DNA of 64,000 nt, from assembly GCA_947589185.1 (NCBI GenBank), contig CANQCK010000008.1, forward strand, positions 1 to 64,000, in the 5' to 3' direction. Every line of letters starts with the position of its first letter. Position 1 is the first letter of the stretch. Of this stretch, positions 8,513 to 17,395 are shown in pieces. The stretch comes from an uncultured Clostridia bacterium (GTDB taxonomy: Bacteria > Bacillota > Clostridia > Oscillospirales > Ruminococcaceae). The notes under the pieces were generated by a model. The model worked only from the letters and a program-made list of their open reading frames with translations. It made no database searches and was not told the DNA's origin. A program made the position numbers and the translations under genes.

Positions 8513-9436
8513 TTATTCAATTATTTTATAACCGCAGTCTGAAATAAGCCTTTTAAGCTCTGCGATATAATCCTTTGCAAATCGGCTAAGGTTCATTTTA
8601 GGATTTATTATATAACCGATTGTCATATTCTCTTCAGTTTTAAGCGGAACGGAAACTATATTGTCGCCGTTTAAATCACTGTTGAGAATTCCTGAGCATA
8701 TAGTGTAACCGTTAAGACCTATAAGCAGATTAAACAGCGTTGCACGGTCGCTGACGTGGATAATCTTTTTTCTGGGAACAGTGCTCAGAATTTCCTCAGA
8801 ATAGTAAAATGAATTATTAGTTCCCTGCTCAAATGAAAGGAAAGGGAAGTTCTTTAAATCGTCGGTCGTGACAGAACTATTCTCTGCAAGCGGATGTTCA
8901 GAGCTTATAAAAACGTGAGGATTTGCAGTAAAAAGAGGGTGAAATTCAAGTCTGTTTTCTGAAAACATCTTTCGCATAACCTTTTCATTAAAAGCATTGA
9001 TATACAAAATGCCTATTTCACTGCGATAATTGTGAACATCGTCAATGATTTCATATGTACGGGTTTCACGAAGAGTGAATTCATACTCGTCCGAATTAAG
9101 TCTGTCTATAAGGTTAGAAAAGGCGTTTACTGCAAATGCGTAGTGTTGAGTTGATATCGAACAAAGCTGTTTTGAAGGCTTTTTATTCTTGTATCTTTGC
9201 TCAAGCAGCTCTGTCTGTTCAATAACTTGTCTTGCATAGGAAAGAAACTCCTCGCCGTCGGCAGAGAGAGAAATTCCCCTTGCAGTACGGTTGAATATCT
9301 CAATACCAAGTTCAGTTTCCAAATCCTTTACCGAGTTTGAAAGGCTGGGCTGAGAAATAAATAGACGTCTTGCAGCTTCGGTTATTGAACCGCACTTTAC
9401 TATTGTTATTATGTATTTTAATTGCTGTAAAGTCAT
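8513..9436 (-). CDS. LysR family transcriptional regulator
   Basis: A 307-residue activator/repressor. The N-terminal winged helix (about residues 1-60: QQLKYIITIVKCGSITEAA, LFISQPSLSNSVKDLETELG) is characteristic. The effector-binding domain (about 90-300) is complete. SD AAGGAG is 5 nt before the ATG. It converges with metE, and a palindrome suited to a LysR protein precedes metE, so a role in methionine regulation is plausible but unproven. The ligand cannot be inferred. Confidence 0.85.
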   Translation of the reverse strand: MTLQQLKYIITIVKCGSITEAARRLFISQPSLSNSVKDLETELGIEIFNRTARGISLSADGEEFLSYARQVIEQTELLEQRYKNKKPSKQLCSISTQHYAFAVNAFSNLIDRLNSDEYEFTLRETRTYEIIDDVHNYRSEIGILYINAFNEKVMRKMFSENRLEFHPLFTANPHVFISSEHPLAENSSVTTDDLKNFPFLSFEQGTNNSFYYSEEILSTVPRKKIIHVSDRATLFNLLIGLNGYTICSGILNSDLNGDNIVSVPLKTEENMTIGYIINPKMNLSRFAKDYIAELKRLISDCGYKIIE

Positions 9437-9496
9437 ATAAGCTCCTTAAAAATATTATGATATTATTATATTTATTTGACATATAATTGTCAACTG

Positions 9497-9666
9497 GCAA
9501 CGGTGACGTTGCATCCAGTTCCGCCTTTGTACAGCTTGTAAAATGAGATAGTTTGTACAACGGCGGACTTTACTTTTTTTAAGGTCAAAGCGAGGCAGGG
9601 GTGACGTTTCATCCGGTGCCGCCTTTGGAAAGTTATCAAATAAAATATAGTTTGATAAACGGTGGC
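9497..9666 (+). repeat. two diverged hairpin repeats (variant B)
   Basis: Two units of the CCGCCTTTG...CAACGGCGG type. In unit 1, TCCGCC and TTGTACA (9520-9533) pair with TGTACAA and GGCGGA (9554-9567), 13 pairs with one mismatch. In unit 2, GCCGCC (9618-9623) pairs with GGTGGC (9661-9666) around an inner TTATCAAA/TTTGATAA stem. The leading element GGTGACGTTGCATCC replaces the CCGGCGAGCC hairpin of arrays A, C and E. The rest of 9437-9946 holds only the upstream region of the next gene. Confidence 0.6.
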
Positions 9667-9946
9667 AAATATAGCAGATAAACACAAAAGCGTTCAGGGC
9701 TATTTTGAACAATTTTCTTGTTTCTTTTCTCTAGTTTCTGGCATATAATTATCAACCGAACAGTAGGCAAGGATTTACACTTTTAACAGTGTTGCTCTTA
9801 CCTTAAGAAATATATACTTCTCTTTGCATCTTACGACAAAAAAGTGCAGGTTGTGCCGGAATTCTTGATTATTCTAGACTGATAATATATTCTAAACTTA
9901 TGTAAACACAGTAAAGAATTATTGGTAATTTAGGAGGTTAAGAAAA

Positions 9947-11923
9947 ATGAAACTTAAAAAACTTTTATCATTTACCGCAGCGGCGGTAGTGGCAGTAACT
10001 GCACTGGCAGGTGCAATGACAGCATCAGCTGATACAGTTGATTCAGGCACTTGCGGAGACTTGAGCTGGACGCTTGATTCAGAGGGCGTGCTGACTTTTA
10101 CAGGCAAGGGAAAAATGGGAACGCCCAATGTTAAGGACGGTACGCCTGAACAACAATTAGATGACTATCTTAATATATACACTTATAAAGAACACAAGAA
10201 TGACATAAAGAAAGTAGTAATTGAAGAGGGAGCGACATCAGTAGGATTTTGTTCATTTTATCAAATGCCAAATCTTGAATCCGTTTCTTTGCCTTCAACT
10301 ATTGAAGAATTTAGCGGAAGTAGGACTTTAGAATATAATATAGAAAACAGTACGGGTGGAAGTATTAATGATGATCAAAAAGATATAGCCAGTTATGCGT
10401 TTTCAGGATGCACTTCATTAAGAAGTGTGACTTTATCAGAGGGAATTAAACACTTAGGTTCTTATACATTTCTTGGATGTACATCTCTTGAGAGTGTAAT
10501 AATTCCAAAAACAATAGAGAAATGGGGAGTATGTACCTTTAGTGATTGCACATCATTAAAAAATATAACGCTTACTGACGGATTGACTGTTTTGGGAGCA
10601 TTTGCTTTTAGTAATACAGCTGTACAAAGTATTGTAATTCCGTCCACAATAAAAAAATGGGGAATAAAAGATTCAGACTTAGGAATTGGTGCTACGTCAA
10701 CGACCTTTAGAGACAATGCAAACTGTGCATTTATTAATTGTAAAAAGTTGTCGTCTGTAAAATTTGTTGACGGTTTACAGGAGATTTCACAAGCGGTATT
10801 TACCGGCTGCACATCCTTGAAGAAAGCAGTTATACCGTCATCGGTAACAGACATGAGATATGCATTTTTTAGCTGTACAGGTCTTGAGGAGGCATATATA
10901 GAGGAAGGGTCTCAGCTTTTTAGACATTCTAGCTCTACAGCTACAGGCGAAGTTGCTTCCGGTATTGACAGTGCTTTTAGTAAATGTACAAATCTTAAAA
11001 GATTGGAAATACCTGCAGGTGTTTATTTAGATTATACTAATCCCGGATGGATCAATAAATGTAGTTCTCTAACGGATATTTATCTTCACGACAAGAATTA
11101 TAGAATGGGTTTGCCAGATGGAGGAGGAACACCAAAATTCCACTGTTATTTTGATTCAACAACATATGAAACTTTAACTAATCCTTACAAGAATAATGTT
11201 CCAGAGGAAAGATTAGTTAATATTGAAGGCGAAATATCAGCATATAAAGATACAATTCAATCAAGGCTTAACGACGCTAAATCATATGACGAAGCACAAT
11301 ACACACCGGAAAGCTATGGTGTATTAAAAGCACTTATTGAAAAGGCGGAAAAATATGGAGATGACTCAAATATAATGGAAATGCAAGAAACAGCTTCAGA
11401 TATAAGAGCGGCTATTAAGGCTCTTGAGAAAAAGCCGGACGAGCCTGTAACTGACCCAACATCAGATGATAAGTCAGACCCGACAAATAGTTCAAACAAT
11501 ACATCAGATTCATCTAACAATAAGCCAACACCGCCGGCAAAAACCGAGCCAACAACGGCAAAGACCCCAGTACAGAATAATAATTCTGTAACAAAAAAGC
11601 CTGCAAATAAAATGCCAAGCACACCTAAAGTAACTGCTCAAAAACCAGCCAAAGTAAAAGCAGTTAAACTTATTGCAAAGAAAAAGAAACTGAATGTAAA
11701 GTGGAAAAAGGTAAGCGGAGCAACAGGCTATGAAGTAATGTATGCAACAAATAATAAGTTTACAAAGAACAAAAAGACAGTTAAAGTCAAGAAAAACAAG
11801 GTAACGTTAAAGAGGCTGAAATCCAAGAAAAAATATTATGTAAAGGTAAGAGCATATAAAAAAGCAAACGGCGATACAAATTACGGAAAGTGGAGTAAAG
11901 TCGTTAAGAAAAAGGCTAAGTGA
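9947..11923 (+). CDS. BspA-like leucine-rich-repeat secreted protein with FIVAR-like segment and cationic FN3-like C-terminus
   Basis: A 658-residue exported protein. Residues 1-28 form a Sec signal peptide (cleavage near ASA). Residues about 45-420 hold many LRR_5 repeats with the pattern A-F-x-x-C-T-S-L-x-x-V-x-I-P. Residues about 425-510 form a helical, FIVAR-like segment (YTPESYGVLKALIEKAEKY). A Thr/Asn/Pro linker leads to the lysine-rich FN3-like domain (about 565-658), nearly the same as in the gene at 146 and related to that of the GH59-like enzyme at 45426. It is likely a surface-exposed recognition or adhesion protein (inference). SD AGGAGG is 9 nt before the ATG. Confidence 0.85.
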   Translation: MKLKKLLSFTAAAVVAVTALAGAMTASADTVDSGTCGDLSWTLDSEGVLTFTGKGKMGTPNVKDGTPEQQLDDYLNIYTYKEHKNDIKKVVIEEGATSVGFCSFYQMPNLESVSLPSTIEEFSGSRTLEYNIENSTGGSINDDQKDIASYAFSGCTSLRSVTLSEGIKHLGSYTFLGCTSLESVIIPKTIEKWGVCTFSDCTSLKNITLTDGLTVLGAFAFSNTAVQSIVIPSTIKKWGIKDSDLGIGATSTTFRDNANCAFINCKKLSSVKFVDGLQEISQAVFTGCTSLKKAVIPSSVTDMRYAFFSCTGLEEAYIEEGSQLFRHSSSTATGEVASGIDSAFSKCTNLKRLEIPAGVYLDYTNPGWINKCSSLTDIYLHDKNYRMGLPDGGGTPKFHCYFDSTTYETLTNPYKNNVPEERLVNIEGEISAYKDTIQSRLNDAKSYDEAQYTPESYGVLKALIEKAEKYGDDSNIMEMQETASDIRAAIKALEKKPDEPVTDPTSDDKSDPTNSSNNTSDSSNNKPTPPAKTEPTTAKTPVQNNNSVTKKPANKMPSTPKVTAQKPAKVKAVKLIAKKKKLNVKWKKVSGATGYEVMYATNNKFTKNKKTVKVKKNKVTLKRLKSKKKYYVKVRAYKKANGDTNYGKWSKVVKKKAK

Positions 11924-11930
11924 TAACAGA

Positions 11931-11960
11931 AGCGTTCAGGATTTATCCTGAACGCTTTTC
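11931..11960 (+). terminator. terminator of the second BspA-like gene
   Basis: A perfect 10-bp stem (11931-11940 with 11947-11956) with a 6-nt loop is followed by TTTTC and then by the heptanucleotide array. Confidence 0.8.
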
Positions 11961-12037
11961 TTGCTTCTTGCTTCTTGCTTCTTGCTTCTTGCTTCTTGCT
12001 TCTTGCTTCTTGCTTCTTGCTTCTTGCTTCTTGCTTC
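11961..12037. repeat. heptanucleotide microsatellite, 11 perfect TTGCTTC units
   Basis: Eleven uninterrupted 7-bp units fill 77 bp between the terminator at 11931 and hairpin array C. Similar TTGCTTCT stretches occur once at the edges of individual repeat units (e.g. 12119-12128), so the array may have grown from the repeat family's own flank. It is noncoding. Confidence 0.9.
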
Positions 12038-12044
12038 TAGTTGC

Positions 12045-12213
12045 TAGTCTGCCGTTGTACAAAGTGAATACATTTTGCTAACTCCCCAAAGGCAGATTGC
12101 TTCCGGTGGCTCGTTGGTCTTGCTTCTTTGTTCTAAGTACTAGTCTGCCGTTGTACAAAGTGAATACATTGTGCTAACTCCCCAAAGGCAGATTGCCTCC
12201 GGCGGCTCGCCGG
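12045..12213 (-). repeat. tandem GC-hairpin repeat array C (96-bp period, two units)
   Basis: Same family as array A in the opposite orientation. On the minus strand each unit reads GC hairpin, CTGCCTTTG, then TACAACGGCAG. The first unit's hairpin (12199-12213) begins at the base right after the cimA stop codon TAA (12214-12216). The second unit carries substitutions in the GC hairpin. Confidence 0.8.
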
Positions 12214-13785
12214 TTACCGTTGCTCTTGTACTTTCATCAGCTTATATTCAATACTGTCGACCAGAGCCTTAACAGATGCGTTTATAATATCTGTTGACGC
12301 TCCTACTGTAGTCCAAACATTCTGACCGTCGGTTGATTCTATTAAAACTCTTACAGCCGCCGCTGTTGCAGACGCTGTATCTACGACTCTAACTTTGTAG
12401 TCTATGAGGTTTATATGCGATAGAACGTCAGGATAGTATTCTGCGAGTGCATTTCTGATCGCCTTATCAAGAGCATTTACAGGACCGTTTCCCTCGTCTG
12501 CAGCCATTTTGCATTTATCTGACACCTTTACCTTTACCATAGCACAGGCAGGTGATTTCCTATCGCCCTCAGGCTCTGTAATTACCTTGAAAAACTCTAT
12601 GTGGAAAAACGGTTTGAGCAGACCTAAAAATCTTTTTACCAAAAGCTCAAATGAAGCGTCAGCGGCTTCGTATTGAAAGCCTTTCTGTTCCTGAAGTTTA
12701 AGCATTTCAAGAACGTCTGCCAGAACAGGCGACCCCTTTTCAATATCGGGAAGAAAAGCCTTGATTTTTGAGAGTATCGCAGTTCTGCCTGAAACTTCGC
12801 TTAGCAGAAACTGACGTTCGTTTCCGACTTCAGAGGGGTCTATATGTTCAAATGATCTTGACAGCTTTGAAACTCCGTCGATGTGCATTCCGCCTTTGTG
12901 AGCAAAAGCCGATTTTCCGACATATGATAATCCGTCAGGAAGTGTAATGTTAGAAAGCTCTGCTATGTATCGTGCATACGAGGTCAGCTTTTTAATAGAA
13001 GCTTCAGGTATAACCTCATAGCCTAGTTTTAACTGTAGATTAGGAATAACTGTTGAAAGACAGGTATTTCCGCATCGCTCGCCAATACCTATAAAAGTTC
13101 CCTGAACGCTTGTTGCTCCGCCGATAACGGCAGAGACGGTATTTGCAACAGCACAACCTGAATCGTTATGGCAGTGAATTCCGACTTCGCAGGAAATAAT
13201 TTTGCAAACTTCTTTAACTATATTTTCAATCTCGTGAGGAAAGCAACCTCCGTTTGTATCGCAAAGTGCGATAGATTTTGCACCTGCTTTTTCGGCAGTT
13301 TTAAGAGTTTCAATTGCATACTTAGGATTGTTTTTATACCCGTCAAAGAAATGTTCAGCGTCAAAGAAAACATATTTTCCCTTGTCGGTGAGATATTTTA
13401 CAGTGTCATAAATCATATTGAGGTTTTCTTCAAGCGTTGTGTTTAAAATCTTTGTTGCGTGAAGATCCCAGCTTTTCCCGAAAATTGCAACATAATCGCA
13501 TGGCACTTCTGCCATTACGTTTACTGATTTGTCCTCTTTAATATTAGTGTTTGCCCGTCTTGTAGAGCCGAAAGCAACGATTTTTGAATGTGAAAGCTCT
13601 AAGCTCTTGCTTGCTTCAAAGAACTCTTTGTCTTTTGGATTAGAAAAAGGGTTTCCCGCTTCAATGAAATCTATGCCGATTTCGTCAAGTGCCTTTGTAA
13701 TTGCAATTTTATCCTGAACCGAGAAGTTCATATTTTCACCCTGAGCACCGTCCCGCAAGGTGGAATCATACATTGAAATTCTCAT
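12214..13785 (-). CDS. cimA: (R)-citramalate synthase
   Basis: Condenses acetyl-CoA with pyruvate to (R)-citramalate, the first step of threonine-independent isoleucine synthesis. The 523-residue protein has an HMGL-like TIM barrel (about residues 1-270) with YDSTLRDGAQ, the EAGNP substrate segment and the HCHNDSG metal-binding motif. The linker and C-terminal LeuA-type regulatory dimerisation domain (about 380-515) are also present. The DGAQGENMNFS start and overall length fit CimA better than 2-isopropylmalate synthase. It lies 30 bp after ilvB and shares its T-box leader. SD GGAG is 7 nt before the ATG. Confidence 0.9.
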   Translation of the reverse strand: MRISMYDSTLRDGAQGENMNFSVQDKIAITKALDEIGIDFIEAGNPFSNPKDKEFFEASKSLELSHSKIVAFGSTRRANTNIKEDKSVNVMAEVPCDYVAIFGKSWDLHATKILNTTLEENLNMIYDTVKYLTDKGKYVFFDAEHFFDGYKNNPKYAIETLKTAEKAGAKSIALCDTNGGCFPHEIENIVKEVCKIISCEVGIHCHNDSGCAVANTVSAVIGGATSVQGTFIGIGERCGNTCLSTVIPNLQLKLGYEVIPEASIKKLTSYARYIAELSNITLPDGLSYVGKSAFAHKGGMHIDGVSKLSRSFEHIDPSEVGNERQFLLSEVSGRTAILSKIKAFLPDIEKGSPVLADVLEMLKLQEQKGFQYEAADASFELLVKRFLGLLKPFFHIEFFKVITEPEGDRKSPACAMVKVKVSDKCKMAADEGNGPVNALDKAIRNALAEYYPDVLSHINLIDYKVRVVDTASATAAAVRVLIESTDGQNVWTTVGASTDIINASVKALVDSIEYKLMKVQEQR

Positions 13786-13815
13786 AAATATTCTCCATTC
13801 GTAATTAATTATTCA

Positions 13816-15504
13816 TCAATCATCTATTTCAATTTCCATGATCTGATCGTTGATGTCAGCCCCTGCAGGAACCATCGGAAGAACGTTTATGTCCTTGTTG
13901 ATTCTGCAATCTATAAGACAAGGCTTACCTGATTTAATTGCTTTTTCAAGAACGACTTTAATATCAGATTTTTTTTCTATAACATAACCGTTTATACCGA
14001 AAGCGTTGGCGAGCGTCATATAATCGGTATTTCTGTTAATATCGGTTTCAGAAAAATGCTTTTTATAGAAAAGTCTTTGCCATTGACGAACCATTCCAAG
14101 CACATTGTTGTTGAATACGAGTTCTATCACAGGTATATTGTGTTTTTTCAAAGTTGACAGTTCGTTTAAGTTCATAAAGAAACTGCCGTCGCCTGCAATA
14201 TTTATAACAGGTCTGTCAGGGTTGCCGATTTTTGAGCCTATTGACGCACCGAGTCCGTAACCCATTGTTCCGAGTCCGCCGCTTGAGGCAAATTGTCTGG
14301 CAGTTTTGAAGTTATAGAACTGTGCAGCCCACATCTGATGCTGACCTACTTCGGTAGTTATAATTGCTTTTCCGTTTGTTAATTCATCGAGGGTAGTTAT
14401 AACATCGCTGGGAAGAACCTCAGTGTCATTTTTAAAAGGCTTCATATGAAGCGGATAATCCTTTTTCCATTCTGAAATTTGATCGATCCAGGAACGGTGG
14501 TCTTGTTTTGGAATTAGACTGTCGAGCTTATTTATTATGTATTTAACATCGCCGTTTACAGATAAATAAGCGTTGACATTCTTTCCTATCTCTGCCGGGT
14601 CAATATCTATGTGAATAATCTTTTTTCCTTTAGCAAATGTATTCGCGTTGCACAAAACTCTGTCTGAAAATCTTGAGCCGAAAACAATAAACAAATCGCA
14701 GTTTTGAAGTGCCAGTGCACTTGTTTTTGTTCCGTGCATACCTAGCATACCCGTGTAAAGTTTGTTAGTGTTATCAAATGCACACTGTCCCATAAGAGAA
14801 AGAGAAACAGGAGCGTTGATTTTTTCTACAAGCGTTTCAAAATCGTCCTTAGCGTCAGCTGAGACAACTCCGCCGCCGGCATAAACGAAAGGCTTTTTGC
14901 TTTTTTTGATAAGTTCAGCAACCTTTTCACACTGTTCATTTATGTTATCAGGGTTGTGAAAAACAGGCTTGACAGGAGTTTTCTTTTTGTATTCGCAAAC
15001 AGCAGCTGTTATATCTTTTGGAATATCAATAAGTACAGGACCCTTTCTGCCTTCGTTTGCAATATAAAATGCTTCTCTTATGGTATCGGCGAGTTTGTTT
15101 ATATCCTTTACTATGTAGTTATGCTTTGTTATAGGCATAGTTATTCCGCATATGTCGACTTCCTGAAACGAGTCAAGTCCGAGCAGGGAAGTGCCGACAT
15201 TACCCGTTATCGCAACAAGTGGTATTGAATCCATATGTGCTGTTGCAATTCCTGTTACAAGATTAGTTGCACCGGGACCTGATGTGGCTATCACCACACC
15301 TGTTTTGCCTGTTGTTCTTGAATATCCGTCAGCGGCGTGACAAGCACCCTGCTCATGAGCAGTGATAATGTGCCTGATTTTTTTCTTGTACTTATAAAGA
15401 GCGTCATAAATGTTTAAAACAGCACCGCCCGGATACCCGAATACAGTGTCTACTCCTTGCTCTAAAAGACATTCAATAATAATGTCAGAACCGTTTAATT
15501 TCAT
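13816..15504 (-). CDS. ilvB: acetolactate synthase large (catalytic) subunit
   Basis: TPP-dependent condensation of pyruvate with pyruvate or 2-ketobutyrate, the shared step of valine, leucine and isoleucine synthesis. The 562-residue protein has the catalytic Glu segment (TAHEQGACHAADGYSR), the FAD/middle domain, and the TPP motif GDGSFFMNLNELSTL followed by NNN. I choose the ATG at 15504 (MKLNGSDIIIECL, with GGGG 6 nt upstream) over the in-frame ATG at 15516. No small subunit ilvN is adjacent; cimA follows instead. Expression is governed by the T-box at 15556. Confidence 0.92.
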   Translation of the reverse strand: MKLNGSDIIIECLLEQGVDTVFGYPGGAVLNIYDALYKYKKKIRHIITAHEQGACHAADGYSRTTGKTGVVIATSGPGATNLVTGIATAHMDSIPLVAITGNVGTSLLGLDSFQEVDICGITMPITKHNYIVKDINKLADTIREAFYIANEGRKGPVLIDIPKDITAAVCEYKKKTPVKPVFHNPDNINEQCEKVAELIKKSKKPFVYAGGGVVSADAKDDFETLVEKINAPVSLSLMGQCAFDNTNKLYTGMLGMHGTKTSALALQNCDLFIVFGSRFSDRVLCNANTFAKGKKIIHIDIDPAEIGKNVNAYLSVNGDVKYIINKLDSLIPKQDHRSWIDQISEWKKDYPLHMKPFKNDTEVLPSDVITTLDELTNGKAIITTEVGQHQMWAAQFYNFKTARQFASSGGLGTMGYGLGASIGSKIGNPDRPVINIAGDGSFFMNLNELSTLKKHNIPVIELVFNNNVLGMVRQWQRLFYKKHFSETDINRNTDYMTLANAFGINGYVIEKKSDIKVVLEKAIKSGKPCLIDCRINKDINVLPMVPAGADINDQIMEIEIDD

Positions 15505-15555
15505 ATTGATCCCCATTCCTGCGTAACATTTACGCTTGTTTTTAATTATTTAGCA

Positions 15556-15828
15556 ATAAAAAACGCCTCACTCGTAAAGCTAAACTTTAAGAGACGAAGC
15601 GAAAATCGTTCGTGATACCACTCTTATTCGGCAATGGTTTTATTTATATCCATAACCCTCACAAGCATCTGACAATGCTTTACTCGATAACGGGAGTTCC
15701 CGAACTAGCCTACTGAAAATTTCAGCCGTCAGCTCAGAGGTGATAAAATATTGGTTAAGTCTTACTGACTCACATCTGCCGTCAGCTTTCTGAAAAGGCT
15801 AAAACCTATTCGTCCTCGTCATAGCTTT
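15556..15828 (-). promoter_or_regulatory. T-box riboswitch, isoleucine specifier likely
   Basis: The T-box core AGTGGTATCACG (complement of 15611-15622) is followed by a terminator stem and a T6 run (complement of about 15558-15600). Upstream, the segment ATC-ACCTCTGAGCTG (complement of about 15730-15744) aligns with the known specifier context, giving ATC (Ile) as the probable specifier at 15742-15744. The conserved AGTAGG and CCCGTTAT segments are present. Uncharged tRNA(Ile) would favour the antiterminator and switch on ilvB-cimA, which fits the pathway. Confidence 0.88.
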
Positions 15829-15841
15829 TACACTAATTCAC

Positions 15842-15870
15842 ATTATATACAACCAAAAAGCATTTGTCAA
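15842..15870 (-). promoter_or_regulatory. promoter of the ilvB-cimA leader
   Basis: On the minus strand TTGACA (15865-15870), a 17-nt spacer and TATAAT (15842-15847) match the consensus exactly, just upstream of the T-box leader. Confidence 0.85.
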
Positions 15871-15897
15871 GAGCTTTTTATAAAAATGTCTTAAATT

Positions 15898-15929
15898 AAA
15901 AAGACCTGACTAAATAGAGTCAGATCTTT
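15898..15929 (-). terminator. terminator of RNase P RNA
   Basis: A 12-bp stem with one G-U pair lies directly downstream of rnpB and ends in a T-rich run on the minus strand. Confidence 0.75.
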
Positions 15930-15941
15930 GTATCTTATTAT

Positions 15942-16282
15942 GCGACCAAGCCGATAAGCCGAGTTTTGTCGTGTACGGTAATCTATCTAGGTCTTATGTC
16001 GCCATAAGACTCAAGCCTCCTATAAGCCAAAGCCTGACGAGCAGCCATTGACTTTGTACTTACCATTGGAGTTGCATCGAATAGGGTTTACATGGCAATG
16101 CGGTCTCCCGCATTCCGGTGAGCTCTTACCTCGCCATTCCAACCTTACCTCGCAAAGGCGGTATATTTCTGTTGCACTAGCCCTAAGGTCGCCCTCGGCT
16201 GCCGTTAGCAGCTATCCTGCTCTGTGATGCTCGGACTTTCCTCTGAACGTAACGCCGTCCAGCTACCGCATAGCTTACTCGC
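15942..16282 (-). ncRNA. rnpB: RNase P RNA
   Basis: The catalytic RNA that trims the 5' leader of tRNA precursors. The minus strand shows the conserved GAGGAAAGTCCGAGC segment near the 5' end and the GACAAAACTCGGCTTA segment near the 3' end. P1 can form between 16273-16282 and 15942-15951 (GCGA and AAGC arms around a 2-nt mismatch). The estimated length is 341 nt. A consensus promoter lies 7 nt upstream and a terminator follows. Confidence 0.92.
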
Positions 16283-16288
16283 AAGGGA

Positions 16289-16317
16289 AGTATAGCATAT
16301 TTTACTCACATTGTCAA
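16289..16317 (-). promoter_or_regulatory. rnpB promoter
   Basis: TTGACA (16312-16317), a 17-nt spacer and TATACT (16289-16294) on the minus strand place the start near the 5' end of P1 at about 16282. Confidence 0.85.
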
Positions 16318-16381
16318 ACAAGATTTATTTTATAAAAATTGATAATTGAAATTTGACAATGGACAATTTTTGTTAGCATAG

Positions 16382-16409
16382 AAAAAGGACCTCATAAGAG
16401 ATCCTTTTT
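16382..16409. terminator. terminator downstream of the surface-protein gene
   Basis: A 12-bp stem with one mismatch and a 4-nt loop, with A-run and T-run flanks, lies just past the stop codon of the minus-strand gene at 16430. Confidence 0.75.
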
Positions 16410-16429
16410 ATTTATTAAGTATTACAATT

Positions 16430-17275
16430 TTACTTTCTCTTCTTTGTAAGAACGATAGCACCGCCTGCAAGAGCAAGACCTATAAGAGCAAGACCTGTCT
16501 CTGCACCGGTATTTGTGTTTGAAGTAGTGTTAGCAGCTGTTGTGTCAGCACCGCCGCCTACTGCAGCAGTTGTAGTAGGTTGTGCGTCATTATTGCTAGC
16601 AGCAGCCTTTGTTGTAGATTTTGTAGCAGATTTATCTTTAATACCTTTAATGTTAAAGGTAACTTCAATGCTGTCAGACCACATTACTGCAGCTTGGTCA
16701 ATTGGAGGATTATCTTTTGTCTTACCATATGTGTTATAGATTTCAATTCTGTAGTTTGTGTTCTGATCTTCAATATTACCATAAAGAATCTTGCTTGCAT
16801 CAAATTTCAATTCTTTACCATCTTGTTTAATGCTCTTTAATTTGCATTTGATGTCTTTTGCATCATAAGTACCATTCTCTTTAACACCGTTTCTCAATTC
16901 GCCACTTTTATTAAATTTTTCACACTTTAAGATACCTGTGATATCTACGCAGAAAACAACTGCACCGCTTGCATATTCAGTTCCGCCTTTACCCTGTGGG
17001 TTATCACCCTCAGAGTTTCCATCAACAGATTCACTTGTGATAGAAACAGTGTAATCACCATCTTTAGTAATATAAGCGTCTTTACCGTAAGGAAGCCTCT
17101 CAGGAGCTCCTGTTCCGATACCATTTTGAGCGCTCATACTTGACCAAAGCCAGTTATGGTCTGCAAACATCAAAAAAGCATCATAGCCTTCTTCAGCAGA
17201 AGCTGAAAAACTTGCACAAGTTGAAGCGGCTAATGCCATTGCAGCAACTCCTGCAATAATTCTTTTAAGTTTCAT
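16430..17275 (-). CDS. secreted, probably wall-anchored surface protein
   Basis: A 281-residue protein whose function I do not recognise. A Sec signal peptide (residues 1-27, cut after ASA) is followed by an acidic and aromatic globular region (about 28-225). A low-complexity Thr/Ala/Asn linker precedes a C-terminal sorting-type tail: NTNTGAETG, a hydrophobic segment of about 15 residues, and KKRK. This looks like a sortase substrate of the NxxTG type rather than a canonical LPXTG. SD AAGGAG is 9 nt before the ATG. It is monocistronic, with its own terminator. Confidence 0.7.
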   Translation of the reverse strand: MKLKRIIAGVAAMALAASTCASFSASAEEGYDAFLMFADHNWLWSSMSAQNGIGTGAPERLPYGKDAYITKDGDYTVSITSESVDGNSEGDNPQGKGGTEYASGAVVFCVDITGILKCEKFNKSGELRNGVKENGTYDAKDIKCKLKSIKQDGKELKFDASKILYGNIEDQNTNYRIEIYNTYGKTKDNPPIDQAAVMWSDSIEVTFNIKGIKDKSATKSTTKAAASNNDAQPTTTAAVGGGADTTAANTTSNTNTGAETGLALIGLALAGGAIVLTKKRK

Positions 17276-17395
17276 ATTCTAAAACTCCTTTACATATTAT
17301 TTTACACTATAAATTTTACTACAATCAAGCAAGTTATTCAATGTACTAAATAGCCAAAAAAAGTAATAGAATATTATATATTTTTCACAATTTTT

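Noticed and set aside
9312-9712. Several minus-strand frames of 60-85 codons near 9.5 kb
   Set aside because: They overlap the LysR promoter and the hairpin repeats, and have low-complexity products without SD.
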